The notes beneath the pieces are model-generated. The model did not search any database, was not told where the DNA came from, and saw only the letters and a program-made list of their open reading frames with translations. Below, in pieces: positions 14,385 to 22,089 of a stretch of 22,106 nt of DNA (position 1 is its first letter; each line of letters starts with the position of its first letter). Source of the DNA: JBCCGE01 sp039029455 (GTDB lineage Bacteria; Pseudomonadota; Gammaproteobacteria; Arenicellales; Poriferihabitantaceae); assembly GCA_039029455.1 (NCBI GenBank), contig JBCCGE010000052.1, positions 1-22,106 of the forward strand. Reading direction: 5' to 3'. The position numbers and the translations under genes were made by a program.

Positions 14385-15626
14385 ATGACAACCTATACTA
14401 AGAGCCGTGCGGCACTGCAGGCCGAATTTGATCGTATTCTTAATGAAAACCTGTCCCTGGACCTCACCCGTGGCAAACCGGGTGCTGACCAACTCGAGCT
14501 TTCCGACGATCTGTTCGAATTCAGAAAATCTGACCTTGCGAATCTTTCAGCGCTGGATATTCGCAACTACGGCGGTATGGAGGGACTGCCGGCGATGCGT
14601 GCGCTATTCGGTGAAATCCTCGGACTGCCTGCCGAGCAGACCCTGATTGGCGGCAATTCCAGCCTCAGCCTGATGCACGATTATCTGATGCGCGCCTGCC
14701 AATTCGGCGTCGACGATAATCATCGCCCCTGGCATGAGCGACCCGAACGCAAGTTTCTGTGCCCGACTCCGGGCTATGACCGGCATTTTCTTATCACCCA
14801 GCAGCTGGGATTTGAACTGATCCCGATCGACATGACCGACGCAGGCCCGAACATGGATCAGGTTGAAGGGCAGGTCGCTGGCGATCCGAATATTCTCGGT
14901 ATCTGGTGTGTTCCTAAATTCAGCAATCCGACAGGGGTCTGTTATAGCGAGGCGACCATTCAAAGACTTGCTTCAATGAAATGTCAGGCTACCGATTTCA
15001 GAATCATGTGGGACAACGCCTATGCAGAGCACGGTTTTTCCGGAAAACGGATAGAAATTGCCAATATCCTTGAACACTGTGAATCCTATGGAAACGGGAA
15101 TCGGGTCATCGAATTCGCGTCAACCTCCAAGATGACATTCCCTGGTGCCGGCGTTGCAGCAATCGGAGCCAGCGTCGAAAACATTGAACGCTCCAGGTCG
15201 CAGATTTCTGTACAGAGTATCGGTCCGGACAAAATAAACCAGGCCAGACAGCTGGCGAAATTCCCGACAATTGCGGCTCTAAGGGACCACATGGAAAAAC
15301 AGGGGGCAATAGTCGCACCAAAATTTGCAAAAGTAGATTCGGTACTGCAGCGCGAGTTCGGAAATTCAGGCGCGGTGGAATGGACACGGCCTCAGGGTGG
15401 TTATTTCATCAGTCTCGATGTGAATGACGGTTTGGCCGGTCGTGTGGTGGATCTTGCCAGACAGGCTGGCGTCGCGCTCACAAAAGCCGGTGCACCATTT
15501 CCCTATGGGAGGGATCCTCGAGACAGGAATATCCGCATTGCGCCCACCTTCGCCACAGTAGAAGAGGTTGACCGCGCAACCGGTGTACTTTGCACCTGCA
15601 TTCAGCTGGCGATGGCCTTGGACTAA
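14385..15626 (+). CDS. Aspartate aminotransferase-like PLP enzyme (Asp_aminotransf / MocR-type subgroup)
   Basis: This 413-residue fold-type I PLP enzyme most likely moves the amino group between aspartate and 2-oxoglutarate. Seen: DLTRGKPGADQLELS (26-40); NYGGMEGLPAMRALF (61-75); GGNSSLSLMHD (89-99), the cofactor phosphate loop; CPTPGYDRHF (126-135); KFSNPTG (178-184); WDNAYAEH (209-216) with the cofactor-nitrogen Asp210; the Schiff base Lys249 in ASTSKMTFPGAGVA; and the substrate-carboxylate Arg384 in RNIRIAPTF. These blocks fit the subgroup typified by the Corynebacterium enzyme rather than the AspC family of E. coli. Exact substrate use is inferred. The ATG at 14385 gives the expected N-terminus. 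The gene converges on the PhnD-like gene with a four-base overlap of stops. Confidence 0.88.
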   Translation: MTTYTKSRAALQAEFDRILNENLSLDLTRGKPGADQLELSDDLFEFRKSDLANLSALDIRNYGGMEGLPAMRALFGEILGLPAEQTLIGGNSSLSLMHDYLMRACQFGVDDNHRPWHERPERKFLCPTPGYDRHFLITQQLGFELIPIDMTDAGPNMDQVEGQVAGDPNILGIWCVPKFSNPTGVCYSEATIQRLASMKCQATDFRIMWDNAYAEHGFSGKRIEIANILEHCESYGNGNRVIEFASTSKMTFPGAGVAAIGASVENIERSRSQISVQSIGPDKINQARQLAKFPTIAALRDHMEKQGAIVAPKFAKVDSVLQREFGNSGAVEWTRPQGGYFISLDVNDGLAGRVVDLARQAGVALTKAGAPFPYGRDPRDRNIRIAPTFATVEEVDRATGVLCTCIQLAMALD

Positions 15627-16435
15627 AAGCCCCAGAATTCGTCGAGCAGATAGGAATATCCACGGTAATCGTCCTCGCTCGCGGTCTCCAGTGTGACGGG
15701 CTGACCCACCAGACTTTTCAGAGCAGCAACGATCTCTGTATTTTCAGCGCTCAGAAGCGTATTGCGAACAACAGATCTCTGTTGCTGTGAGAGTCGAGGC
15801 GAAACACTGATTGCCCGGGGTGACAGAGGTGGACTCTCAAATAACACTTTGGTCGCGGTCTGATCGGCGACGTTTTCGTACTGCCCAAGTGTGAGCACCG
15901 CCGCCTCGCACTGATTGTTGCGCAAGCCCGAATGGACGGATTGAGGACTGTACCGGGGTGCAATGACCGGCTGGTTCCACGGATCGGCAAACTGATCTAG
16001 AGTCAGCAATGCATCCAGTGCTGGGATTGGATTGGCACAGACGCGATTACCGCGCAGATCCTTAAGTTCGTTGACGTCATTCTGACGATTGCTGCGGTAG
16101 ATAACATACTGAACCTCACCGGCCAGTTTCACCATCGGTCGGTGCTCAATTTTTTCCAGCCGCCAACTGACGAAATGGGCCGAATCAAACAGAAGATCGT
16201 AGCGAGACTGCTGCATATTGCGGATGTACACCGGCCAGTTTGATGGATGCTCGTATCTGACTGCGACATCGAGGGCGGCAGACAGTGCGTCAGCAATCGG
16301 CTGGAAAATCTCTCGGGAAACCTGCTCATCCGCAGCCGGAGGCGCTGAAAGGATGAACTCCTGACTCCATACGGCTCGGGGAACAAGAACGCCGACGAGC
16401 AGCGCTGTAACAATTGGAATTAACGACCGAAACAT
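15623..16435 (-). CDS. PhnD/SsuA-like periplasmic binding protein
   Basis: This 270-residue protein has a signal peptide (FRSLIPIVTALLVGVLVPRA then VWSQ, cleavage near residue 24). The mature part begins with EFILSAPPAADEQVSREIFQ and shows the PhnD-type outline: PIADALSAALDVAVRYEHPSNW, a YDLLFDSAHFVSWR strand, a VQYVIYRS hinge, ELKDLRGNRVCANP, and AAVLTLGQYEN. Such proteins bind small oxyanions or amines for ABC uptake, or serve as sensor inputs. No permease or ATPase lies beside it, so the ligand and partner are unknown. I prefer the ATG at 16435 because AGGTGA lies eight bases upstream; a GTG at 16447 is in frame. Its promoter faces mltA. Confidence 0.75.
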   Translation of the reverse strand: MFRSLIPIVTALLVGVLVPRAVWSQEFILSAPPAADEQVSREIFQPIADALSAALDVAVRYEHPSNWPVYIRNMQQSRYDLLFDSAHFVSWRLEKIEHRPMVKLAGEVQYVIYRSNRQNDVNELKDLRGNRVCANPIPALDALLTLDQFADPWNQPVIAPRYSPQSVHSGLRNNQCEAAVLTLGQYENVADQTATKVLFESPPLSPRAISVSPRLSQQQRSVVRNTLLSAENTEIVAALKSLVGQPVTLETASEDDYRGYSYLLDEFWGF

Positions 16436-16451
16436 AATTATCTTCACCTGA

Positions 16452-16486
16452 TCGATGTACTATATCCAATCTTCCGTTGCGATCAA
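16452..16486 (-). promoter_or_regulatory. Promoter of the PhnD-like gene
   Basis: On the minus strand TTGATC (16486-16481) and TATAGT (16464-16459) are separated by 16 bases. A start near 16452 leaves about 17 bases with an AGGTGA ribosome site before the ATG at 16435. It occupies the short gap shared with the divergent mltA gene. Confidence 0.5.
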
Positions 16487-16494
16487 CACCCTAC

Positions 16495-17643
16495 ATGGTT
16501 TTGCACAATATTTTCTTTAACGCTTCCGCAACCATTAAAAAATCGGTAGTCGGGTTCGTTCTCGTTTCACTCTGCGGATGTGTTTCTCTTGGTACGACTC
16601 CGGGTATAGGAAAAAAAGTCGAGTTTTCCGCGCTCCCCGGATGGGAATCCGACAGTGTTCGGTCTGTCTGGCCTGCACTAAAGAAAAACTGCATCGTGCA
16701 GCGTAAAAAAGCATCCTGGTCCGGAATCTGTTCAGATATCGAACGCATACAAAACCCGTCCGAATCTGAAGTGCGGGAATTTATCTATTCCTGGTTTGAA
16801 CCGCACCAGGTCAATGGCAAAAACGCCAAAGCAGAAGGACTGATCACCGGCTACTACGAACCCTTGCTCAAAGGCAGTGAGGTCAAAACGGAACGATTTA
16901 AATACCCGTTATATTCTCAACCGAAAGACCTTCTGATTGTCGATCTCGCTGAGTTATACCCTGATCTCAAAGGAAAACGCGTGCGCGGTCGAATAGAGGG
17001 CAATCGTGTGGTTCCTTACTACAGTCGAAAGCAAATCGACTCTGAACCGGAATTGTTGTCCGGAGAAGAATTACTCTGGGTGGACAGTCGAGACGATGCC
17101 TTTTTTCTCCATATTCAGGGATCAGGTCGCGTGGAACTTCCAACGGGTGATATCAAACGCGTGGGATATGCCAATCAAAACGGCCATCCTTATTACGCCA
17201 TAGGTCGCTACCTGATCGATCAGAATTACGTCCGTCGCGAGGATATTTCGCTTTTCACCATTCGTCAGTGGTTACGCGAAAACCCTCAACAGGCCGAAGA
17301 GCTCCTGCACAAAAACCCCAGCTATGTATTCTTTGCCCTGTCCGACGCAGATCGGGACGGACCCAAAGGTTCTATGGGGATTCCCCTTACGGCGGAACGG
17401 AGCATTGCAATCGACCCTAAGTTTGTTGAACTCGGAACTCTGGTCTGGCTGGACACAACCTACCCTTCTGACGATGAACCGCCATATCAGCGTCTGGTTG
17501 TTGCGCAGGATACCGGCGGCGCGATCCGGGGGGCGGTCAGAGCCGATTTGTTCTGGGGACGTGGCGACCGTGCTGAGCTGAATGCGGGTGAGATGAAGCA
17601 GCGCGGCAAACTGTTTGTGCTGCTTCCCAGAGCGCCTAAGTGA
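16495..17643 (+). CDS. mltA: Membrane-bound lytic murein transglycosylase A
   Basis: This outer membrane lipoprotein cleaves the MurNAc-GlcNAc bond in peptidoglycan, forming 1,6-anhydro-MurNAc ends. From the ATG at 16495 it has 382 residues. Seen: a signal segment with the lipobox LCGC (lipid-bearing Cys29); the MltA core opening around ITGYYEPLL (117-125); ELLWVDSRDDAFFLHIQGSG with GRVEL after it (about 192-215); and the double-psi barrel containing GSMGIPLTAERSIAIDP, LGTLVWLD, VVAQDTGGAIRGAVRADLFW (335-354) and GRGDRAE. Asp339 in QDTGG and Asp351 in RADLFWG are the candidate catalytic acids. A TTG 18 bases upstream is a possible longer start. The gene converges on rnd with an eight-base overlap. 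Its products feed the muropeptide recycling in which mpl, 1.6 kb to the right, takes part. Confidence 0.95.
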   Translation: MVLHNIFFNASATIKKSVVGFVLVSLCGCVSLGTTPGIGKKVEFSALPGWESDSVRSVWPALKKNCIVQRKKASWSGICSDIERIQNPSESEVREFIYSWFEPHQVNGKNAKAEGLITGYYEPLLKGSEVKTERFKYPLYSQPKDLLIVDLAELYPDLKGKRVRGRIEGNRVVPYYSRKQIDSEPELLSGEELLWVDSRDDAFFLHIQGSGRVELPTGDIKRVGYANQNGHPYYAIGRYLIDQNYVRREDISLFTIRQWLRENPQQAEELLHKNPSYVFFALSDADRDGPKGSMGIPLTAERSIAIDPKFVELGTLVWLDTTYPSDDEPPYQRLVVAQDTGGAIRGAVRADLFWGRGDRAELNAGEMKQRGKLFVLLPRAPK

Positions 17644-18742
17644 CCGCCAAAAGTCGTTCGCCCGCCAGTTCCAGCCGCCAACTCCGCAACAGTCGTAACC
17701 CAGCGTGATCACCTCTGACAAGCTTCTCAATATCCGTGCGGTTGGCAACCAGCGCCGGTGAAATCGTTTCCTGCTCGCAGATATCTTTCAGCGTCTGCAT
17801 CAGACGTTTGACCCGGCTGCGCTGCTCGGGAGCAAGAGTCGCCAATTCCCGCCAAACCGGCTGGTCCACAGGCAGATCACGGCAGCTCTCAACCAATGCA
17901 AGAATGTCCTCACCGTATCGCCGAATCACGGCATCAGGCACCTTCTCTAACCCGGCCAGCGCGCGTCTTCCGGAGGGTTTTCGTACACTGATTTCGTGTA
18001 TTGCCGCCGTAGGCAAAATCCACTCACGCGGTCGATTCCGATCAATCGCTCGGGATTCCCTCCACACAGCAAGACCTTTTGCAATTTCCTGAGCATCCAG
18101 CGGCAGCCGCGCCCCGCCCTTCAGCTTTCGCCAGCTTCCATCTATTGTCGTCTGGTCTACACGATACTCCCGCTCATCAACAATCTGTTCGCATTCATCC
18201 ACAAGCCATGGCAATCGATTCTGGCGGTTAAGTTCATCGCTGACATCAAGATAGATGTCCTGTAGATAATTGACGTCATCCATTGCGTATTCAAGCTGAC
18301 CCTTCGATAGCGGACGTCGCCGCCAGTCTGTTCGCGTATGCGCTTTGGATAGAGTTACACCGCAGATTCTCTCAACCATATTGGCGTAGCTGATCTGATC
18401 TTCAACACGACAAAAAGAAGAGGCTAACTGAGTATCAAACAATGCCATTTTGTCGACAGGAAACTGTGTGTCCAGTGCTTCAAGGTCTTGCCGACAGGAG
18501 TGGAAAACGCATGTCCTTTCCTGACATTCGAGCAAATCTGCCAATTTACCGACCGATTCACAACTGATGGCATCCACGCACGATGACCCGAAGCGCGATC
18601 GAATCTGAACCAGACACAATTCCGGGAAATAGGTTTTTTCTCGAACGAACTCGGTATCCAGAAACAGAACATCAGCCGCACGATGCTGCTCAACGCACTC
18701 CTCAAGCTGGGAATCGTTGGCGACAAATACGAAGTCTTGCAT
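17636..18742 (-). CDS. rnd: Ribonuclease D
   Basis: This DEDDy 3'-to-5' exonuclease trims tRNA and other stable RNA precursors. The 368 residues match the family. Seen: exonuclease motif I DTEFVRE (29-35, Asp29 and Glu31); motif II HSCRQDLEAL (81-90, Asp86); motif III YAMDDVNYL (152-160, Tyr152 and Asp156); then the FCRVEDQISYANMVER and KAHTRTDWRRRPLS blocks between motifs II and III. A first HRDC domain follows at about 216-296 and a second C-terminal helical domain ends at 368. It is divergent from the small membrane protein gene, with a perfect twelve-base palindrome beside its ATG, and overlaps mltA at the 3' end. Confidence 0.96.
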   Translation of the reverse strand: MQDFVFVANDSQLEECVEQHRAADVLFLDTEFVREKTYFPELCLVQIRSRFGSSCVDAISCESVGKLADLLECQERTCVFHSCRQDLEALDTQFPVDKMALFDTQLASSFCRVEDQISYANMVERICGVTLSKAHTRTDWRRRPLSKGQLEYAMDDVNYLQDIYLDVSDELNRQNRLPWLVDECEQIVDEREYRVDQTTIDGSWRKLKGGARLPLDAQEIAKGLAVWRESRAIDRNRPREWILPTAAIHEISVRKPSGRRALAGLEKVPDAVIRRYGEDILALVESCRDLPVDQPVWRELATLAPEQRSRVKRLMQTLKDICEQETISPALVANRTDIEKLVRGDHAGLRLLRSWRLELAGERLLAVT

Positions 18743-18747
18743 ATTGC

Positions 18748-18759
18748 GATGATATCATC
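18748..18759. promoter_or_regulatory. Twelve-base palindrome between divergent rnd and membrane protein genes
   Basis: GATGATATCATC is perfectly symmetric and begins six bases from the rnd ATG. It could be an operator for both directions, but there is no second copy in the window to support this. Confidence 0.25.
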
Positions 18760-18787
18760 CGGGTCCCGTGTTGATGCCGTTGCACGA

Positions 18788-19285
18788 ATGATTCGGTCAC
18801 TACTCTCACTCTGCCTGTTCTCAAAACCGCCGCAGGACATTCCATATTCGCCCACTGCACTCCGTGGAGCGCTGATGGCCACGATTGCCGCGCAGACACT
18901 GGGTAACATGCTGTTTGCCAAGTCATCGGCATTTGGGGTCGCCCTGACTCAAACAGCGGTAATTGGCCTGTCACTCTGGTTTCTGCTGCATTTATTCGGT
19001 TTAAAGGAGAGATGGACCCAGTCCGCAACGGCAGTATTTGGATGTGCGGCAATACTTAATGTTCTCGGGTTACCCCTGCTTGGTTTTATTGATCCCAATG
19101 CAGAAAATCTGTCCAACGCTTTGCTGCTGGCGTTACTGTTAGACCTCTGGTTTTACGCTGTAGTGGCCTACATACTCAAACACGCTTTGGAGATATCCAC
19201 AGCGCTTTCGATCGTAATCACCATGGTCATCCTGATGGCACTGATACTTTCGGTTATGTACTTGTTTGGTGGGCGCATTGGATAG
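18788..19285 (+). CDS. Small multi-pass inner membrane protein of unknown function
   Basis: The product is 165 residues if it begins at the ATG at 18788; an in-frame ATG at 18749 would add 13 residues, and neither has a clear ribosome site. After a short amphipathic start (IRSLLSLCLFSKPPQDIPYS) there are about five hydrophobic segments, near 25-45, 50-70, 80-100, 108-132 and 138-160. FGLKERWTQSATAVFGCAAI and IDPNAENLSN form the connecting loops. I do not recognise catalytic residues; the layout is vaguely like a Yip1-type membrane protein. Its stop overlaps the likely mpl start in TTGGATAG, so it is co-translated with mpl and may have an envelope role. Confidence 0.7.
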   Translation: MIRSLLSLCLFSKPPQDIPYSPTALRGALMATIAAQTLGNMLFAKSSAFGVALTQTAVIGLSLWFLLHLFGLKERWTQSATAVFGCAAILNVLGLPLLGFIDPNAENLSNALLLALLLDLWFYAVVAYILKHALEISTALSIVITMVILMALILSVMYLFGGRIG

Positions 19286-20645
19286 TCAACGTCCTGTATT
19301 CGTGGCCGGAATATGCGGAACGTTTATGGCAGGCATCGCACAAATTGCGACCCAGATGGGAAGGACGGTATCAGGTTGCGATGAGGGGGTTTATCCGCCA
19401 ATGAGCTCCTTGTTGCACAGTCTGGGTATTCGGACATTACAAGGTTACGACCCGAATCATTTACCGAATGATGATCGCACAGATGTGCTTATAGGTAATG
19501 CGCTCAGCCGGGGTAACCCGCTGGTTGAGGCAACACTTGAACGCAAGCTGGCGTATCTCTCTGCGCCGGAGTGGCTCAAACACAATGTCCTTCGAAATCG
19601 AATGGTCGTTGCAGTCGCGGGAACCCACGGCAAAACCTCGACGTCATCGATGATCGCCTGGATCCTCGCTCGTGCGGGATTTGAACCGGGTTATCTGATC
19701 GGTGGAAAGCCCGGAAATTTTGACACCTCGGCTGCACTTGGCAGCGGTCCGCAATTCGTCATCGAAGCCGACGAATACGACACAGCCTTCTTCGACAAAC
19801 GCTCAAAGTTTGTGCACTACCTGCCATCTGTAGCGGTGCTGAATAATCTGGAGTTTGACCATGCAGATATTTTCGCAGATCTCGAGCAAATCAAAACCCA
19901 GTTTCATCATCTTTTGCGAATCGTGCCTCCGGGTGGACATGTTGTCGTCAACGTGGATGAGCCGAATCTGCAATCAGTGCTCAATCGTGGATGCTGGAGT
20001 CAGGTCACTCGTTTCTCGCGTCAATCCGAAACTGCCGACTGGAGCGTCACCCCCCTGCAAGACGACTTCAGTAGTTTCTCTATCGATCGGTTTGGACAAC
20101 CTGTCGGGCGTGTTGAGTGGAGTTCGTTCGGCAGTCACAATATGATGAACGCGCTGGCCGCGGTCGCCACGTCCAGTATCTGTGGTGTTGATCCCGCGAT
20201 AGCCTGCGAGGCACTTGCGGAATTTTCCCATCCATCGCGGCGGTTACAGCTAATATACGACAATAACGATGTGACCGTTTATGAGGACTTTGCGCACCAC
20301 CCTACCGCAATTTTCGAAACACTATCGGCACTGCGACATCGTCATCCTGGAAGAAATCTGATTGCCATTCTCGAACCCCGATCGAACACAATGCGTGCCG
20401 GCGTGCACGGGGACAAAATCCATGAATCGCTGACTATTGCGGATCAGGTTTTGATTTATGCGAGTGAAATCGGTGGTAAACAGAGCATTCCTGATGACTA
20501 CGATCAACCCATGTTCCGACATCGTGACTCGCTTGTTGAGGAGACCGTAAGTTCCCTGATCGGAAATGACGTCGTTGTATTGATGAGTAACGGCAGTTTT
20601 GACGAGGTTCCGTCGACCTTAGTCGCTCGCCTTAAAACAAAGTAA
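19278..20645 (+). CDS. mpl: UDP-N-acetylmuramate:L-Ala-gamma-D-Glu-meso-DAP ligase
   Basis: This Mur-ligase-family enzyme re-attaches the recycled tripeptide to UDP-MurNAc. Seen: the N-terminal Rossmann-like GICGTFMAGIAQIATQMG; the P-loop GTHGKTS (115-121); the family signature YLIGGKPGNFDTSA; EADEYDTAFFDKRSKFVHY (163-181); NNLEFDHADIF; FGSHNMMNALAA; YEDFAHHPTAI (335-345); and LEPRSNTM (365-372). These are Mpl-specific rather than MurC. I choose the TTG at 19278 (455 residues), which has GGTGGG four bases upstream and overlaps the upstream stop; GTG 19269 or TTG 19266 are alternatives. Mpl is mostly restricted to gamma- and some betaproteobacteria, supporting the taxonomic guess. Confidence 0.96.
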   Translation: MDSQRPVFVAGICGTFMAGIAQIATQMGRTVSGCDEGVYPPMSSLLHSLGIRTLQGYDPNHLPNDDRTDVLIGNALSRGNPLVEATLERKLAYLSAPEWLKHNVLRNRMVVAVAGTHGKTSTSSMIAWILARAGFEPGYLIGGKPGNFDTSAALGSGPQFVIEADEYDTAFFDKRSKFVHYLPSVAVLNNLEFDHADIFADLEQIKTQFHHLLRIVPPGGHVVVNVDEPNLQSVLNRGCWSQVTRFSRQSETADWSVTPLQDDFSSFSIDRFGQPVGRVEWSSFGSHNMMNALAAVATSSICGVDPAIACEALAEFSHPSRRLQLIYDNNDVTVYEDFAHHPTAIFETLSALRHRHPGRNLIAILEPRSNTMRAGVHGDKIHESLTIADQVLIYASEIGGKQSIPDDYDQPMFRHRDSLVEETVSSLIGNDVVVLMSNGSFDEVPSTLVARLKTK

Positions 20646-20662
20646 TTCGAGTTCACTCGGTC

Positions 20663-20675
20663 GCCCGAATCGGGC
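20663..20675. other. Short inverted repeat after mpl
   Basis: GCCCG (20663-20667) and CGGGC (20671-20675) flank AAT. No T-run follows, so it is at best a weak terminator or RNA-end structure in the 107-base gap before dsbA. Confidence 0.25.
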
Positions 20676-20752
20676 AGAATTGCAGGAACCAAATGCAAAA
20701 ATCTATGTCGCAGAATTCAGTATTCGCGATTATTACTTTAGAGGACACATCT

Positions 20753-21433
20753 ATGAAACAACCAGAACATTCTAAACGATTGTTTTCAAAAGCTTTGCTG
20801 GCTCTGCCTGCAGCTGCAACCTTTGGATTCTCTCGTTCGGCCTCCGCCCAGGATGAGGAATTTATTGAAGGTGGTCACTATGAAGTGTTGCCTGAGGTAC
20901 TTCCGGTACAGACCGGTGACAAAATTGAAGTCGTAGAGATGTTCTGGTATCGATGCCCGCATTGCTACCGACTCGAACCGTACATGCTTGACTGGCTGGC
21001 AACTAAAAAACCCGAAAATGCAGAATTCGTTCCGATTCCCGCCGTACTCAACAGGCAGTGGGCTTATCACGCACGCGCTTATTACGTATTCGAGGCATTG
21101 GGTATGGACGAGGAATTGCATCCCAAGTTCTTTGACGCCATACATAAAGAACGCAAACCCTTCAGCACTGTAGACCATCTCGCCGATTGGGTCGCTGTCA
21201 ACGGTGGCGACAGAAATACTGTTCTGGACACGTGGGATTCTTTTGCGGTTGAAAATAAAATGAAGTTTGCCGAAATCATGTCACGAAAGTATGGCATTAG
21301 TGGCGTTCCAGCGGTCATAGTTGACGGTCGCTATCGCACATCAGTGTCCCTCGCCGGCAGCCACGAGCAGCTCATAAAACTGATCAACTTTCTGGTCAAA
21401 AAAGCCGCTGAAGCCCGAACAGCGACCGGGTAA
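20753..21433 (+). CDS. dsbA: Thiol:disulfide interchange protein DsbA
   Basis: This periplasmic thioredoxin-fold oxidase makes disulfides in exported proteins. From the ATG at 20753 it has 226 residues; GAGGA seven bases upstream decides this start over an earlier in-frame ATG at 20693. Seen: a signal peptide with SKRLFSKALLALPAAATFGF and cleavage at ASA|QD (near residue 32); EVVEMFWYRCPHCYRLEP with the redox pair Cys68-Cys71 (CPHC); a helical insert; and GISGVPAVIVDG with the cis-Pro186. No DsbB is in the window. The signal has a Lys-Arg pair before a hydrophobic core, slightly Tat-like. It has its own terminator and probably its own promoter. Confidence 0.96.
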   Translation: MKQPEHSKRLFSKALLALPAAATFGFSRSASAQDEEFIEGGHYEVLPEVLPVQTGDKIEVVEMFWYRCPHCYRLEPYMLDWLATKKPENAEFVPIPAVLNRQWAYHARAYYVFEALGMDEELHPKFFDAIHKERKPFSTVDHLADWVAVNGGDRNTVLDTWDSFAVENKMKFAEIMSRKYGISGVPAVIVDGRYRTSVSLAGSHEQLIKLINFLVKKAAEARTATG

Positions 21434-21453
21434 ACCAGCGCGAATCGCAGAAA

Positions 21454-21477
21454 GCCTCTGACAACAGGGGCTTTTTT
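21454..21477 (+). terminator. Rho-independent terminator after dsbA
   Basis: GCCTCTG (21454-21460), loop ACAA, CAGGGGC (21465-21471) with one G-U pair, then six T residues. It ends 44 bases after the dsbA stop. Confidence 0.85.
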
Positions 21478-21579
21478 CGTCCGCGAATGTATTCAGCGCT
21501 GATTTAGGATGCGATGTTAATATCTGTGGTGTACTATTTGCTGAACGTTCACCTTACCGACATCTCTTGAGGAGCATCC

Positions 21580-21987
21580 ATGGCAAAATCTATTGAAGCA
21601 ATCGAAGGCATCGGCCCGGTTTACGGCGCCAAGCTGAGAGCAATCAAATGCAGCAGTCCGGCTCAACTGCTGAAAGACGGAGCAACCCGCAAAGGCAGAA
21701 AACAAATTGCGGAAAAGTCCGGTATCAGCGACTCTATCATCCTGCGCTGCGTCAACATGGCGGATCTCTTTCGTATCAAAGGGGTTGCAACACAATACGC
21801 AGAATTGCTCGAAGCCGCTGGTGTGGATACCGTAAAGGAACTGCGAAATCGAAACGCGGCCAATCTGACCAAAGCGATGGCGGACTGCAACGCAAAGAGA
21901 AAATTGTGCCGTCAGGTGCCGAGCCTTTCAATGGTTGAGAAATGGATCGCCCAGGCAAAAACACTGAAACCCGTTGTGACCTACTGA
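21580..21987 (+). CDS. DUF4332 helix-hairpin-helix protein
   Basis: This 135-residue basic protein carries two helix-hairpin-helix repeats: IEGIGPVYGAKLRAIKCSS (8-26) and FRIKGVATQYAELLEAAGVD (64-83), each with a GIGP/KGV hairpin glycine pair. Between them sits RKGRKQIAEKSGISDSIILR, and the protein ends with MVEKWIAQAKTLKPVVTY. This layout is DUF4332. HhH folds usually bind DNA without sequence preference, so nucleic acid binding is plausible but unproven. A good ribosome site (GAGGAG) lies before the ATG, and strong terminators stand on both sides, so it is a single-gene unit that may be well expressed. Confidence 0.85.
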   Translation: MAKSIEAIEGIGPVYGAKLRAIKCSSPAQLLKDGATRKGRKQIAEKSGISDSIILRCVNMADLFRIKGVATQYAELLEAAGVDTVKELRNRNAANLTKAMADCNAKRKLCRQVPSLSMVEKWIAQAKTLKPVVTY

Positions 21988-22029
21988 GAACCTCTCAGTA
22001 AGCCACTAACGAGGCAAAGAAACAAAAAA

Positions 22030-22058
22030 CCGGCGGATAGATTCCGCCGGTTTTTTTT
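22030..22058. terminator. Terminator after the DUF4332 gene, possibly bidirectional
   Basis: CCGGCGGA (22030-22037) pairs perfectly with TCCGCCGG (22043-22050) across five bases. Eight T residues follow and six A residues precede, so it could also stop transcription from the right. Confidence 0.93.
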
Positions 22059-22089
22059 GTTTAGTGACCCGGTTTGTTTAGCGACCCGG
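22059..22089. repeat. Short direct repeat at the right edge
   Basis: GTTTAGTGACCCGG (22059-22072) recurs as GTTTAGCGACCCGG (22076-22089) with one mismatch. It lies in the A/T-to-G/C boundary after the terminator and its role is unknown. Confidence 0.5.
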
